64,000 bases of DNA from Gammaproteobacteria bacterium (GTDB lineage: Bacteria > Pseudomonadota > Gammaproteobacteria > Ga0077536), in the NCBI GenBank assembly GCA_016209015.1, contig JACQWY010000035.1, positions 62,001 through 126,000 on the forward strand. The letters are read 5' to 3'. A model generated the notes under the pieces. It saw nothing but the letters and a program-made list of their open reading frames with translations, had not been told where the DNA came from and searched no databases. How positions within the stretch are numbered: position 1 is the stretch's first letter; each line of letters begins with the position of its first letter. Both the position numbers and the translations under genes were made by a program. This document shows positions 1 to 9,868 of this stretch, piece by piece.

Positions 1-2621
1 TCCTGGTAGTCGTTGATGCCGTCGCCGTCGGTGTCGACGTGCGCGGCGACGATCGCCTTCGTCGACCCTGTGGTCTGGCCCTGATAGGAGATTTCGCCTA
101 TGCCACGGCTGTACACCGTAGTTCCGGTGATACTCGTTGCGCCCAACGTGGCGATGTTGAGAATACCGGTCGTCACGTCCGTCACCGTCTGGAAGTCACC
201 GAAAGGTGTTCCGTAGGTGGAGAACCCCTGAAACGTCGTCGTATAAGTCATGGTCGCGGAATAGGTCTGCGTCTTTCCATTGCGCGTTATCTTGACCAGC
301 GCACCGGACACCGAGGAGAACGATCCGCTGGCGGCGAACTGCGCCGGTAGCTCGGTTATGGGAGGCACATAGAGAATTTCCATCGGTATTCCGCCCGCAC
401 TCGTCCCGATGGTCTTGTAGCCCATAGTCCCGGTCGAAGTGCTCCCGTAGTAACCGACCTCGCCATCGTCCCGCAGGACAGGCGTGACGGTCGAGCCGTT
501 GAGCGAGATCGGGGGCTGCACTGAATAAGTCCGGACGACGCCGGCACCGACGTTGTAAGACCAAGTCGCACCGGCAGGAAACGGGGCATAATCTTCTGCG
601 CGCAACACGGCCCTGGCGGGATCGATGAGACCGAGATCCTTGCGCACGGCCTTGTCGGCCGACAGGAATGTTTCGGTCGTCAGCCGCGTGCCGGGATTGA
701 AGTCGCTGTCGTTGTAACCGTTCACGGCTCGTGGGCTTATCCCGGGGCTGCCGCTGAATCCGGCCGGCGTGGCAATCGGAAAGTACACGCCGTAGTTGTG
801 TCCTTCGGGAACCTCCAGAACGTAGTTGCCCGAGGCATCCGTCTGCACGTATTGGGAAGTGAGAAAGCCATTCAAAGTGGCCTGCAATTGGGCGTTGGCG
901 ACACCGGGTTCGTCACCATCCTGGACGCCGTCGCCGTTCAAGTCGTTCCACACGCGACCTCGAATCGTCGCAGTGCGATTGAGCATGAACCCGGCATTCG
1001 CCGTGGCCTGGGCACCATTCGCGTCGGGCGAGCTGAATCGTTCGGTGGTCAGGGAATAAGTCGATATGTCACTGTCAATGGTGCGGTCGCTACCGACGTT
1101 CATGTCCGTCGGTTTGTAGGTCGCTCCCGGCGAATCGAAGCGCACCTGATAGAGGCCAGCCGGATAGTCGAACGCGTACCGACCGCTGGCGTCGGTGATT
1201 GTCGTTGCAATCACCGCGAAGTTCCTGAGAAGGCTGACGGTAATGCCCTCAAGCCCCTGATCTCCCGCATCCCGTATGCCGTTACGATTCAAATCCAGAA
1301 ACACGAAGCCCGCCGCACCGCCGGGCAGAGCGACGAGACCACCGTCATGACCCGTCACATCGGCGCCTGCGCCGGGCAAGTCGACGGTGGTCGTCCACGT
1401 CGCAGGGTCGAAGTCACTGTCGATACCGGGATTGTTTCCAGCGTGCGATGAGGTCGCGCGATACGCAAACATTCCATCTTGATTGGTGCTCAGACCAGGA
1501 ACGATCCGTAGCGTGTAGTGGCCAGCGGGTGCTTCGATCGCATAGTTGCCGTTCGCGTCGGATTGCCCGCTCCGCGGCGCGGCGATGCCGTCGTCGAGTT
1601 GCAGCGCGATACCCGCAACGCCCGGCTCGCCGCTGTCGCGGATGCCATTACGATTCAGGTCGTTCCACACGACACCCTTCACCGTGTTCGAATCGTTATA
1701 AAAGCCAGCGTCGATGTTCGCGGTGAGGGAGCCGGCAGCAAGGAAAGCTGCGTCGGTGACGCCCGTGCCACGGGCAGGTCCGGGTTTCATGTCGTTGTCG
1801 AGAGTCGGATCGCCGGTCTTGAAGAGCGTCGAGACGTAGCGTTCCGGAGCACTCACCAGCAGGCTGTGCATCCCCGGCGAATAGGTGATGCTGTAGTTGC
1901 CTTCAGCGTCCGTGCGTGTCGCCGGCACGAATTGCGGATAAGCGGGAGTTTCACGCAGTTCCACTCTGGCGCCACTGATCGGCAATTCTCCGGGCTCACG
2001 GATTCCATTGTGATTTGCATCGTCCCATACCATACCGGTGACGGTCGCGGCGGTGCCCGCCTTCAGTTCATCGTCCCAGTATTCGAAATGCCCGTGAACG
2101 GTTCCGCTGTTCCCGCAAGTGGCATCGAAGTCGACAGAAAAGTCTGCGATGTTCGATGTCACGAACTCAGCGCGCAGCACCTTGAAGGAGGTTCCCGAGC
2201 AGTACCAGAGTGGGTATTCCGCGAACTGCAAGGCAGGCTGATCGGCCGTGGTGCCGCTCGTATAGTCACCCGGCTCGAGTTTCGGCGGCACAGTCACGTT
2301 AACCAGGTACACACGCTGGTTCTGCTCGCCCGGCGGGACATGAGCAATCGAGAAGAACACCGCCGAGGTGTTCGTCGCGTCCCCCTTTTCGCCCGTATTG
2401 GCAGTGGTTATCGGAGTCGCGTATCCGCTGGGCGCCGACCCGGGGATTACCGTGTCCTGCGTGGCGTGCACCGCTTGCTCGAAGCGGGTGCCCACAGTGC
2501 CGGACACGTCGAGCGTCCACATGGGGCGCGCGTACGCGGGTATGGACAGTGCAGATGCCAGGATACAGGCCGCGAGCGTCCAAAATCGGACGATAGCCTC
2601 CGAGGGCGAGCCACAACTCAC
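1..2621 (-). CDS. Large secreted multidomain protein (partial, runs off the left edge); four SdrD-B-like domains followed by a SGATW-type domain
   Basis: Minus-strand open frame from GTG at 2621 (overlaps the upstream stop as GTGA) to the window edge; not in the ORF track because it is open-ended. Reads VSCGSPSEAIVRFWTLAACILASALSIPAYARPMWTLDVSG..., then TVTGMVWDDANHNGIREPGE, TVKGVVWNDLNRNGIRDSGE, GGAAGFVFLDLNRNGIRDAGD, TIRGRVWNDLNGDGVQDGDE, then FPAGATWSYN...TFQGFSTYGTPFG...GIGEI and DTDGDGINDYQ at the edge. Confidence 0.85.
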   Translation of the reverse strand, partial: MSCGSPSEAIVRFWTLAACILASALSIPAYARPMWTLDVSGTVGTRFEQAVHATQDTVIPGSAPSGYATPITTANTGEKGDATNTSAVFFSIAHVPPGEQNQRVYLVNVTVPPKLEPGDYTSGTTADQPALQFAEYPLWYCSGTSFKVLRAEFVTSNIADFSVDFDATCGNSGTVHGHFEYWDDELKAGTAATVTGMVWDDANHNGIREPGELPISGARVELRETPAYPQFVPATRTDAEGNYSITYSPGMHSLLVSAPERYVSTLFKTGDPTLDNDMKPGPARGTGVTDAAFLAAGSLTANIDAGFYNDSNTVKGVVWNDLNRNGIRDSGEPGVAGIALQLDDGIAAPRSGQSDANGNYAIEAPAGHYTLRIVPGLSTNQDGMFAYRATSSHAGNNPGIDSDFDPATWTTTVDLPGAGADVTGHDGGLVALPGGAAGFVFLDLNRNGIRDAGDQGLEGITVSLLRNFAVIATTITDASGRYAFDYPAGLYQVRFDSPGATYKPTDMNVGSDRTIDSDISTYSLTTERFSSPDANGAQATANAGFMLNRTATIRGRVWNDLNGDGVQDGDEPGVANAQLQATLNGFLTSQYVQTDASGNYVLEVPEGHNYGVYFPIATPAGFSGSPGISPRAVNGYNDSDFNPGTRLTTETFLSADKAVRKDLGLIDPARAVLRAEDYAPFPAGATWSYNVGAGVVRTYSVQPPISLNGSTVTPVLRDDGEVGYYGSTSTGTMGYKTIGTSAGGIPMEILYVPPITELPAQFAASGSFSSVSGALVKITRNGKTQTYSATMTYTTTFQGFSTYGTPFGDFQTVTDVTTGILNIATLGATSITGTTVYSRGIGEISYQGQTTGSTKAIVAAHVDTDGDGINDYQ

Positions 2622-5600
2622 GGCACGTTTACCGCGTTCAACAGGAGCGCCCCGCCCGACCCGCTCGTGACGATGGACGTCGAGTGATACGCCTCGTTCA
2701 CGCTCGTCCACGTCGCGCCGTTCGTCGCGTCGTAGGCCTGATTCGTCGACTGCACCGTCCACCAGCCGGCGCCGCCGCCGTCGTAGCCCTCGCCGTCGAC
2801 CTTGCCCTGTCCGCCCGCGCCGCGGCCGTAGGCCTTGATGTACTCGTAGGAACCGCCGTTCGAGACGCAGCCCGGACGCGTCTCGCCGTTCGCCTGGTTG
2901 TAGGCGGCGTCCGCGGTCTGATACCAGCCGGGCAGTGCCGCGCCGTTCGCATAAGGCTTGAACTGAGTCTCGGGATCGAGCGCGGCGACCCAGCCCTGGC
3001 TGCGCGCGCCGAAGCCGAACACGACGATCGGATGATCGTTGCCGCGATCGCAGACCGCCGGCCACACCGCGCCGCTCTGCGTGTTGTACCAGGCCCATTC
3101 GGCGCGGATCCAGCCGCCGCCGTAGGGTGTGGTCATCTGCTTGAAGCTCTGCGTCGCATCGTCGAACACCATCGCCCAGCCGGCGTTGCCGTCGCCGCCG
3201 GCGAGCACGATCTCCTGTTTGCCGTCGTTGTCGAGATCGCCGACCGCGGGATGGATCTCGCCGTTCTTCGCGTTGTAGACGTCCCATTTGCGGACGAGCC
3301 AGCCGCCGCCGTCCGGCGTCGTGAGCGGCGCGTAGTTCGCGAGCGCGTCGTCGACGAGATAGGCTCGGCCGCCGCCGCCCGTGCCGAGGCCGAGCACGAG
3401 CTCGTCGCGCGTGTCGCCGTCGAGATCGCCGCAGGCCGGGAAGGTCTCGCCGTTCGTGGTGTAGTAATCGCTCGTCGCGTTGACCTTCACCCAGGCGAGA
3501 TGCGCATAGTGATGCTTGGAATCGTCGCGGATCTCGACCCAGCCGCGCCCGCCCTTGCCGAGGCCTATGACGAGCTCGCGATCGATGTCGCCGTCCACGT
3601 TGCACCAGGCGGGCCGCACTTCGCGTTGCGCCTGGGCGTAGCCGGCGAGCTCGGCGTTGCTCGAGACGTCGAGCGTCACGTACTGGCGCGGACCGTTGTT
3701 CGCACCCGCGCCGACGAGCTCGATGTGGCCGTTGCCGCCGGGGCCGGTGCCGATCGCCACGATCGGCTGGCGCAGCGGCAGCGAAGTCGGATCGTTCGGA
3801 TCGCTGCCGCCGAGGTACTCGTCCTTGTTAGACGCGCCGTCGCCGTCGGCGTCGGCGCTGCTGTCGTCGACGAGCGGATTCCAGCCGTGCGCGACTTCGT
3901 AGCCGTCGTCGATGGCGTCGGCATCGGTGTCCTGCACGTTCGGCAGCGTGCCGCCGACGTACTCCTGCGTGTTCGTCAGACCGTCGCCGTCGAGATCGCC
4001 GCCCGCACCGTGCGCGCCGCTCGCGCTCTTCGGGTCGAGGCCGTGCGCGAGCTCGTAGACGTCCGGCAGGCCGTCGTTGTCGTCGTCCGTGTCCGCGTTG
4101 TCGCCGCTGCCGTCGTGATCGGTGTCCGCCGATTCCGTGGGATCGTTCGGGAACGCATCCATGGAATCGGGCACGCCATCGCCGTCGCTGTCGGTGAGGA
4201 TCTCGCCGCCGATCGCGGGCCAGCCGTCGGCCCAGGCCTGGCCTGCCGGCACGCTGCTGCGCGAGAGCCGCGCGAGCTGGCCGCCGCTCACGCCGTAGAG
4301 CGCGAAGTAATTGCCGCTCGCCACGTCGCCGGGCACGACGGCGAGCTCGGGCTTCGCATCGCCGACGAGATTGCCGCAGGCCGGATGGGGCGCGCGGTCC
4401 GTCGCGCTCCAGTTCGCGGGATTCGTGAGCCAGCCGCCCGCGACGGGCATGAAGGCCGCGCCCTGATTCGTCGTCGCGGTGTCGAGCACCTGCAGGCCGG
4501 CCGCGGTGCCGAGCACGAGCTCCGTGCGGCCGCTGCCGTCGAGGTCGCAGATCGCAGGCCACACCGTGCCGTCCGCCGCGTTCGGCGCCGCCGTGCCGGA
4601 GGGGATCCAGCCGAGCGTGTCCTTCGTCGCCAGGAAGCCGAAGCCCGCGACCGCATCGTCGATCGCCTGCAGCCAGCCGCCGCGACCCTTGCCGCCGCCG
4701 AGCACGATCTCCGCGCGACCATCGCCGTCGAGGTCACCGACTGCGGGATAGCTCGCGCCGTTCGCGGTGTTGTAGCTCGTGTACGTGCCGCGCAGCCAGC
4801 CGCCGCCGATCGGTGTCTTCAGCGGCGCGTAGTTGTGAGCGGCATCGTCCACCACCCACACCCAGCCGCCCGAGCCCGGGCCGTAACCGAACACGAGCTC
4901 GTCCTTGCCGTCACCGTCGAGATCGCCGCAGGCCGGGAACGACTCGCCGTTCGCCGCGTAATACGGTGCCCAGTTCGGCGCCTGCAGCCAGGTGAGATGC
5001 GCGAAGCTCGTGGCCGCATCGTCGAGCACTTCGATCCAGCCGCGTCCGCCCGGACCGAAGCCGACGACGAGCTCCTTGCGGCCATCGCCGTCGACGTCGC
5101 ACCACGCGGGATGCATTGCGCGCTTGTCCCCCGTGTAGCCCGCGAGATCCGCGTTCGTCGCGAGATTCGCGCTCACCTGCGCGAGTGCCTGGGTCTGTCC
5201 TTCGGGCACGATGCGCATCGGATCGACGAGCGGCGACTGCCCCTGCCCGCCCGCGCCTGCGCCGATGAGCAGCAATGCCGCGGCATGGGGTTTCGAAGCG
5301 CTGGAATGTGGATCGGTGCCGGCTTGCAGCTCGACGCCGTTCGGGACGCCGTCGCCATCGGGATCGAGTGCGCTGTCGTCGGCGAGCGGATTCAGGCCGG
5401 CCTGCATTTCTGCGCCGTCCTTCATGCCGTCGCTGTCGGAGTCCGCGTTGTTCGGCAACGTGCCGCGCGTGCGCTCGTCCGCATTCGTGAGTCCGTCGCC
5501 GTCGAAGTCGCCGCCCGCGCCGTTCACGCCGGCGGCGCTCTTCGGATCGAGGCCGTATTGTGTTTCGAACGTATCCGGCAGACCGTCGTTGTCGTCGTCG

Positions 5601-6830
5601 GTATCGGCGTTGTCGCCGATGCCGTCGGCGTCGGTGTCGGCCCATTCAGTGCGATCGTTCGGAAAGGCATCCGACGCGTCCGGCATTCCGTCGTGATCAC
5701 TGTCCTGGAGCACCTCGCCGCCGATGGCCGGCCACAATCCTGCGACGGTCGCGCCAGCCAGGGACACGGTCGTGTGCATCAGCCGGGTGACCGTGACATA
5801 GACGAAGCCATACACCGAGATCTGGCCCTGCGTGCTGCCGCCGCTGGCCGCGACGATGGCTTGCCTCGCGCTCGGGAAGAGCTTCCCGCAGGACAGATGC
5901 AACGGCACGTAGCTGCCCGGCACGCCGCTGATCGGCGTGGCGAGCCACCCGTCCGGCACGGGCATGAACTCCGCACCTTTGTAGCCGGTCGCGGGATCGA
6001 GCACCTGGATGCCGGCCCCCGAACCGACCACGAGCTCGTTCGTCAGGTTGCCGTTGAGATTGCAGATCGCGGGCCAGACCGCGCCGTCGTCGGCGTCGTA
6101 CTTCGCCGTGCCGGTCGGCACCCAGCCGACCGTGTCCTTCGTCGGCATGAAGCCGAAACCCGCGACCGCATCGTCGATCGTCTGCACCCAGCCGCCACGG
6201 CCCGTATCTCCGCCGAGCGCGATTTCCGCACGCCCGTCCCCATCGAGATCGCCGACGGCGGGATAGCTCGCGCCGTTCGTCGCGTTGTAGGTGGTCCAGG
6301 TGCCGCGCAGCCAGCCGCCGCCGAGTGGCGTCGCCATCGGCGCGTAGCCGTGTGCAGCATCGTCGACGACCCACACCCAGCCGCCCGAGCCCTTGCCGTA
6401 GCCGATGACGATCTCGTCCTTGCCGTCGCCGTCGAGATCGCCGCACGCCGGGAAGCTCTCGCCGTTCGTCGTGTAATACGGATCCCAGTTCGGCGCGCGC
6501 AGCCACTTGAGATGCGCGAAGCCTGTCGCGGCGTCGTCCTTCACTTCGATCCAGCCTCGCCCACCACTGCCGAGACCGATGACGAGATCCTTCCGTCCGT
6601 CGCCGTCGACGTCGCACCACGCCGGGTGCATGGCGCGCTGGTTCGCGGCGTAGCCGGCGAGATCGGGGTTGCTCGAGGTGTCGATGCTGATCTTGGCACC
6701 GACGGACGTCGTTCCGTTCGGCTGCAGTAGCATCGGATCGACCGCTGGAGATGCGCCGCCGCCCCTGACCCCGGTGCCGAGCAGGATTTCCGCGGCGGAC
6801 ACGGGCGTCAGACGGGCATCGTGGAGGTCG
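2618..6830 (-). repeat. Three ~1.5-kb intragenic modules (Ca-binding linker plus propeller-like repeats)
   Basis: cccacacccagccgcccgagcc occurs at 4855 and 6370 (offset 1515 bp = 505 codons); cgagatcgccgca[g/c]gccgggaa occurs at 3421, 4918 and 6433 (offsets 1497 and 1515 bp). Confidence 0.85.
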
Positions 6831-9800
6831 ACCAAGGCGATGTACTCGTCGAGGTTCGAGACACCGTCGTTGTCGGCGTCGGCAAGCGCATCGCTGGGAT
6901 CCGCGGGATTCAGTCCTTGCGCGACTTCGAATTTGTCGTCGATGCCGTCGTCGTCCTTGTCGTTGTCGCAGACGTCGCCGGTTCCGTCGCCGTCCGTGTC
7001 TTTCTGATCCGGATTCGGCAAGACGGGACAGTTGTCCACCGTGTCGAGGACGTGATCGTCGTCGCGATCGAGATCGCAGGCATCGCCGGCGCCGTCGTCA
7101 TCCAGGTCGCTGCCGCCCGGATTCGCGACGCTCGGGCACTTGTCCTCGAGGTCCTGCATTCCGTCTCCATCCATGTCGGAGCGATAGCTCAGCAGGACCG
7201 CGGAAACACCGTTCGAGCTCGATGCGACTTCGCCGATGCCCCAGGCGTATTCGGTCTCGACGTTGATCGTGGTGCTCCCGGCGCCCGCGAGATTCAGCGT
7301 CAGGGTGGTGAGCACTTTGATCGCCTGCACCCGCCCGAACTGCGTGTCGACGGTCGTGAAGCCCTGGAAGGTGTGCGTGTAGCTCGCCGTGCCCGAGTAG
7401 GATTTCGCGGTGCCGTCCGCGTTGAACTGAGCCGAGATCCCCGACGTGCTCGAGTACGTGCCGACCGCCGGGAAGACTGCAGGCAGCGCGACCACCGGCG
7501 GCAGGAAGACGACGTCGAGGCTCGAACCGAGAATCCCCTTGCCGACGGCACGATACTCGGCGAGGCCCGAGGCGCCGTGCGCGAGATACAGCGTGTCCTG
7601 CCCCTGCGTCGTCACCATGGCCGTCGGCACGCCGCTGATGTTGACGATCCCCTGGATGTCCCTGGAGGCGACGAATCCGTTCGGGGTCTTATACATCCAA
7701 GACGCGCCGCTCCGCAGCGGGAAGTAATCGCTGGCCGAGAGTCGCGCGACCCCCGGTGCATCGGGAATGATGCCGACGTCCCGGAACACGGTCTGATTCT
7801 GGGCGGCGTACAACGGCCGCGTCTCGCCGAGCGCCGGGTCGACGTCACTGTCGTTGTAGCCGTTCACCGCACGTGGCGAGAAGCCTTCCGTCGCACCCTT
7901 CGCCGGACGCACGGAGTAGGTTCCGGACACGAGCAGCGCCGTGTAGTGGCCGGTCGAATCCGTGGTCGTGGTGCGCGAGAAGCTGCCGTTCTTGTCGATC
8001 AGATCGATCGTTCGCTGGGCGAGTGGCGGCTCACCGGCGTCCTGGATCCCGTTGCCATTGACGTCGCTCCAGACGTAGCCCGTCACTGTCGACGAGTATT
8101 CGAAGCCGTAGCCGATGTCGATGCCGGAATAGATCGTGCCGTCGCCCGACACGTCGATTTCCGCCGTCTTGCCGGTGGCGGGATCGACGTCGCTGTCGAC
8201 AGTGGGATCGCTGCCGACGTGATACTTCGTCGGCCTGTCATAGCCGAGATAGCCGTGATAACCGGAAAAAGCGAGGCGATAGCGTCCCGGCATGATAGGA
8301 AGCTCGTAGTACCCGGCCACATCGGTGGCGTAGTAAGTCGTCGAAACCACGGAGTCGCCACTGTACGCGGTGAGCGTCAGGCCGACGGCGGGTGGTTCGC
8401 CGGCCTCGCGTATGCCGTTCGCATTGCGATCGATCCAGGCCTGGCCTCGTATGCGATCCCGATGATCGATCAACCCAAGTCCGACGAGACTGACCGCGTT
8501 GTTTCCCGCGACGTCGAAGTTCGCGACGCCGAGCGTGGACGGGTCGACGTCGCTGTCCAGATTGCGATCGGCGCCCATCCCCTGCGGGCTCACCGAAAAA
8601 GGTACGGCGCCACCTGAGGCACCGGTCTGCAACGAATTGATATTGAACTGGCCGGTGTACTGCCCCTCCTCGACGTCGATGAAGGTCCGCCCGCGTTGAC
8701 CGAGCATGATGCCGTAGATCGTCACGGTCCGCAGCAGCTTGCCACCCTGGTAGAGCGAGAACTGCGCCCCATCGAGCCAGGGTTCGCCGTCCTGGTGTAT
8801 TCCGTCCCGATCGAGATCTATCCATGTGAGCAGTTCGACCTGCGCCCGACGGTCGACGAAGCCGACGTCGACACCAGCCAGGTTGTCGTCGGCAGCGAGT
8901 GTGATCACGTCCGTGGAGACTAATGCGCCTTGAGCCGCGGGCATGACATCGCTGTCGTGGAGTTCGTCGCTGCCGGAGTTTGGCACCGTCACTGCATGAC
9001 GTTCAGGCACCCCGAACCGTACGCGGAAGCGTCCCGGACGATACCGGATTTCGTAGTGACCGGTCGCATCGGTTTTCGTCACCACGGCAGGCGACAGTCC
9101 GTTTCCGAATTCGTCGAGCAGCGTCACACTGGTATTCGCGAGCGGGTCTTCGTTCGGATCTCGATTGCCGTCGCGGTTCGCATCCCGCCACGCATATCCG
9201 GAGATACGCCCCGGCGCAGCCGCCCGTAACGTCGTATCCTCGAAATGAATGTGTCCTCTGACGTTTGCGACCGCGGAGCCCGCCGTGTTGATCTCGAAGT
9301 CCAAATCGAGGAGGGAGACGCCATCAGTGACCCACTCGGCGGAATTGATGACGACCTTGCCCGGATATTCGACTGCGGCGCCGATGTCGTCCTGCACGTA
9401 GAAGCGGATGAAAGTGCCCGCATGGTTCACTTGATAAGTGCCTGCCGACAAGGGAGGAGTGCGGGAATCCGGCCTCTCGAAATTGAATTCGAAGCCCGTG
9501 GTCGCTACGGATCGTGGGATGTCCGGACGCCAGTGCAAACCGAAACCGATCGGCGTTCCCATGCGGATTTGCGGATAAGTCCCGTCGGACGTGTAGACCA
9601 CCGGGTCGAAGGTTGAGAGACCGGGCGTGGTGTTGCTGAGGGTGGTGACCCCGGGATAGCGCGAATTCTGGTCCCCGGTCATTTCGAGCGACCAGACGAC
9701 AGCAGCATGCGCGGGCTGCACGAGCACGAGCAGCACGACCCACAGCAGCGCGAACATGCTGAACGGTACAGTAGTCGCCTCGCAGGTTGACCGCTCGCGC

Positions 9801-9868
9801 ACGACGGATGCCCGGCGCGCGAGGCGCGAGACGGGGTCGAGATCGAAACGTCGCCGTCGAGAACTCAT
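2618..9868 (-). CDS. Giant secreted protein: signal peptide, four SdrD-B-like domains, SGASW domain, TSP3-like Ca-binding repeats, three FG-GAP/VCBS-like propeller modules
   Basis: 2416-aa ORF; hydrophobic N-terminus MFALLWVVLLVLVQPAHA (a more likely start is ATG at 9757); motifs GYVWSDVNGNGIQDAGEPPL, DMDGDGMQDLEDKCPSVANP, DLDGDGKDEIVIGYGKGSGGW. Confidence 0.9.
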   Translation of the reverse strand: MSSRRRRFDLDPVSRLARRASVVRERSTCEATTVPFSMFALLWVVLLVLVQPAHAAVVWSLEMTGDQNSRYPGVTTLSNTTPGLSTFDPVVYTSDGTYPQIRMGTPIGFGLHWRPDIPRSVATTGFEFNFERPDSRTPPLSAGTYQVNHAGTFIRFYVQDDIGAAVEYPGKVVINSAEWVTDGVSLLDLDFEINTAGSAVANVRGHIHFEDTTLRAAAPGRISGYAWRDANRDGNRDPNEDPLANTSVTLLDEFGNGLSPAVVTKTDATGHYEIRYRPGRFRVRFGVPERHAVTVPNSGSDELHDSDVMPAAQGALVSTDVITLAADDNLAGVDVGFVDRRAQVELLTWIDLDRDGIHQDGEPWLDGAQFSLYQGGKLLRTVTIYGIMLGQRGRTFIDVEEGQYTGQFNINSLQTGASGGAVPFSVSPQGMGADRNLDSDVDPSTLGVANFDVAGNNAVSLVGLGLIDHRDRIRGQAWIDRNANGIREAGEPPAVGLTLTAYSGDSVVSTTYYATDVAGYYELPIMPGRYRLAFSGYHGYLGYDRPTKYHVGSDPTVDSDVDPATGKTAEIDVSGDGTIYSGIDIGYGFEYSSTVTGYVWSDVNGNGIQDAGEPPLAQRTIDLIDKNGSFSRTTTTDSTGHYTALLVSGTYSVRPAKGATEGFSPRAVNGYNDSDVDPALGETRPLYAAQNQTVFRDVGIIPDAPGVARLSASDYFPLRSGASWMYKTPNGFVASRDIQGIVNISGVPTAMVTTQGQDTLYLAHGASGLAEYRAVGKGILGSSLDVVFLPPVVALPAVFPAVGTYSSTSGISAQFNADGTAKSYSGTASYTHTFQGFTTVDTQFGRVQAIKVLTTLTLNLAGAGSTTINVETEYAWGIGEVASSSNGVSAVLLSYRSDMDGDGMQDLEDKCPSVANPGGSDLDDDGAGDACDLDRDDDHVLDTVDNCPVLPNPDQKDTDGDGTGDVCDNDKDDDGIDDKFEVAQGLNPADPSDALADADNDGVSNLDEYIALVDLHDARLTPVSAAEILLGTGVRGGGASPAVDPMLLQPNGTTSVGAKISIDTSSNPDLAGYAANQRAMHPAWCDVDGDGRKDLVIGLGSGGRGWIEVKDDAATGFAHLKWLRAPNWDPYYTTNGESFPACGDLDGDGKDEIVIGYGKGSGGWVWVVDDAAHGYAPMATPLGGGWLRGTWTTYNATNGASYPAVGDLDGDGRAEIALGGDTGRGGWVQTIDDAVAGFGFMPTKDTVGWVPTGTAKYDADDGAVWPAICNLNGNLTNELVVGSGAGIQVLDPATGYKGAEFMPVPDGWLATPISGVPGSYVPLHLSCGKLFPSARQAIVAASGGSTQGQISVYGFVYVTVTRLMHTTVSLAGATVAGLWPAIGGEVLQDSDHDGMPDASDAFPNDRTEWADTDADGIGDNADTDDDNDGLPDTFETQYGLDPKSAAGVNGAGGDFDGDGLTNADERTRGTLPNNADSDSDGMKDGAEMQAGLNPLADDSALDPDGDGVPNGVELQAGTDPHSSASKPHAAALLLIGAGAGGQGQSPLVDPMRIVPEGQTQALAQVSANLATNADLAGYTGDKRAMHPAWCDVDGDGRKELVVGFGPGGRGWIEVLDDAATSFAHLTWLQAPNWAPYYAANGESFPACGDLDGDGKDELVFGYGPGSGGWVWVVDDAAHNYAPLKTPIGGGWLRGTYTSYNTANGASYPAVGDLDGDGRAEIVLGGGKGRGGWLQAIDDAVAGFGFLATKDTLGWIPSGTAAPNAADGTVWPAICDLDGSGRTELVLGTAAGLQVLDTATTNQGAAFMPVAGGWLTNPANWSATDRAPHPACGNLVGDAKPELAVVPGDVASGNYFALYGVSGGQLARLSRSSVPAGQAWADGWPAIGGEILTDSDGDGVPDSMDAFPNDPTESADTDHDGSGDNADTDDDNDGLPDVYELAHGLDPKSASGAHGAGGDLDGDGLTNTQEYVGGTLPNVQDTDADAIDDGYEVAHGWNPLVDDSSADADGDGASNKDEYLGGSDPNDPTSLPLRQPIVAIGTGPGGNGHIELVGAGANNGPRQYVTLDVSSNAELAGYAQAQREVRPAWCNVDGDIDRELVIGLGKGGRGWVEIRDDSKHHYAHLAWVKVNATSDYYTTNGETFPACGDLDGDTRDELVLGLGTGGGGRAYLVDDALANYAPLTTPDGGGWLVRKWDVYNAKNGEIHPAVGDLDNDGKQEIVLAGGDGNAGWAMVFDDATQSFKQMTTPYGGGWIRAEWAWYNTQSGAVWPAVCDRGNDHPIVVFGFGARSQGWVAALDPETQFKPYANGAALPGWYQTADAAYNQANGETRPGCVSNGGSYEYIKAYGRGAGGQGKVDGEGYDGGGAGWWTVQSTNQAYDATNGATWTSVNEAYHSTSIVTSGSGGALLLNAVNVP

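Noticed and set aside
2684-6730. 1348-aa plus-strand ORF as a real gene
   Set aside because: Arg/Ala/Val-rich antisense of a repeat-rich gene; no recognisable domain or signal; explained by GC-rich codon bias.
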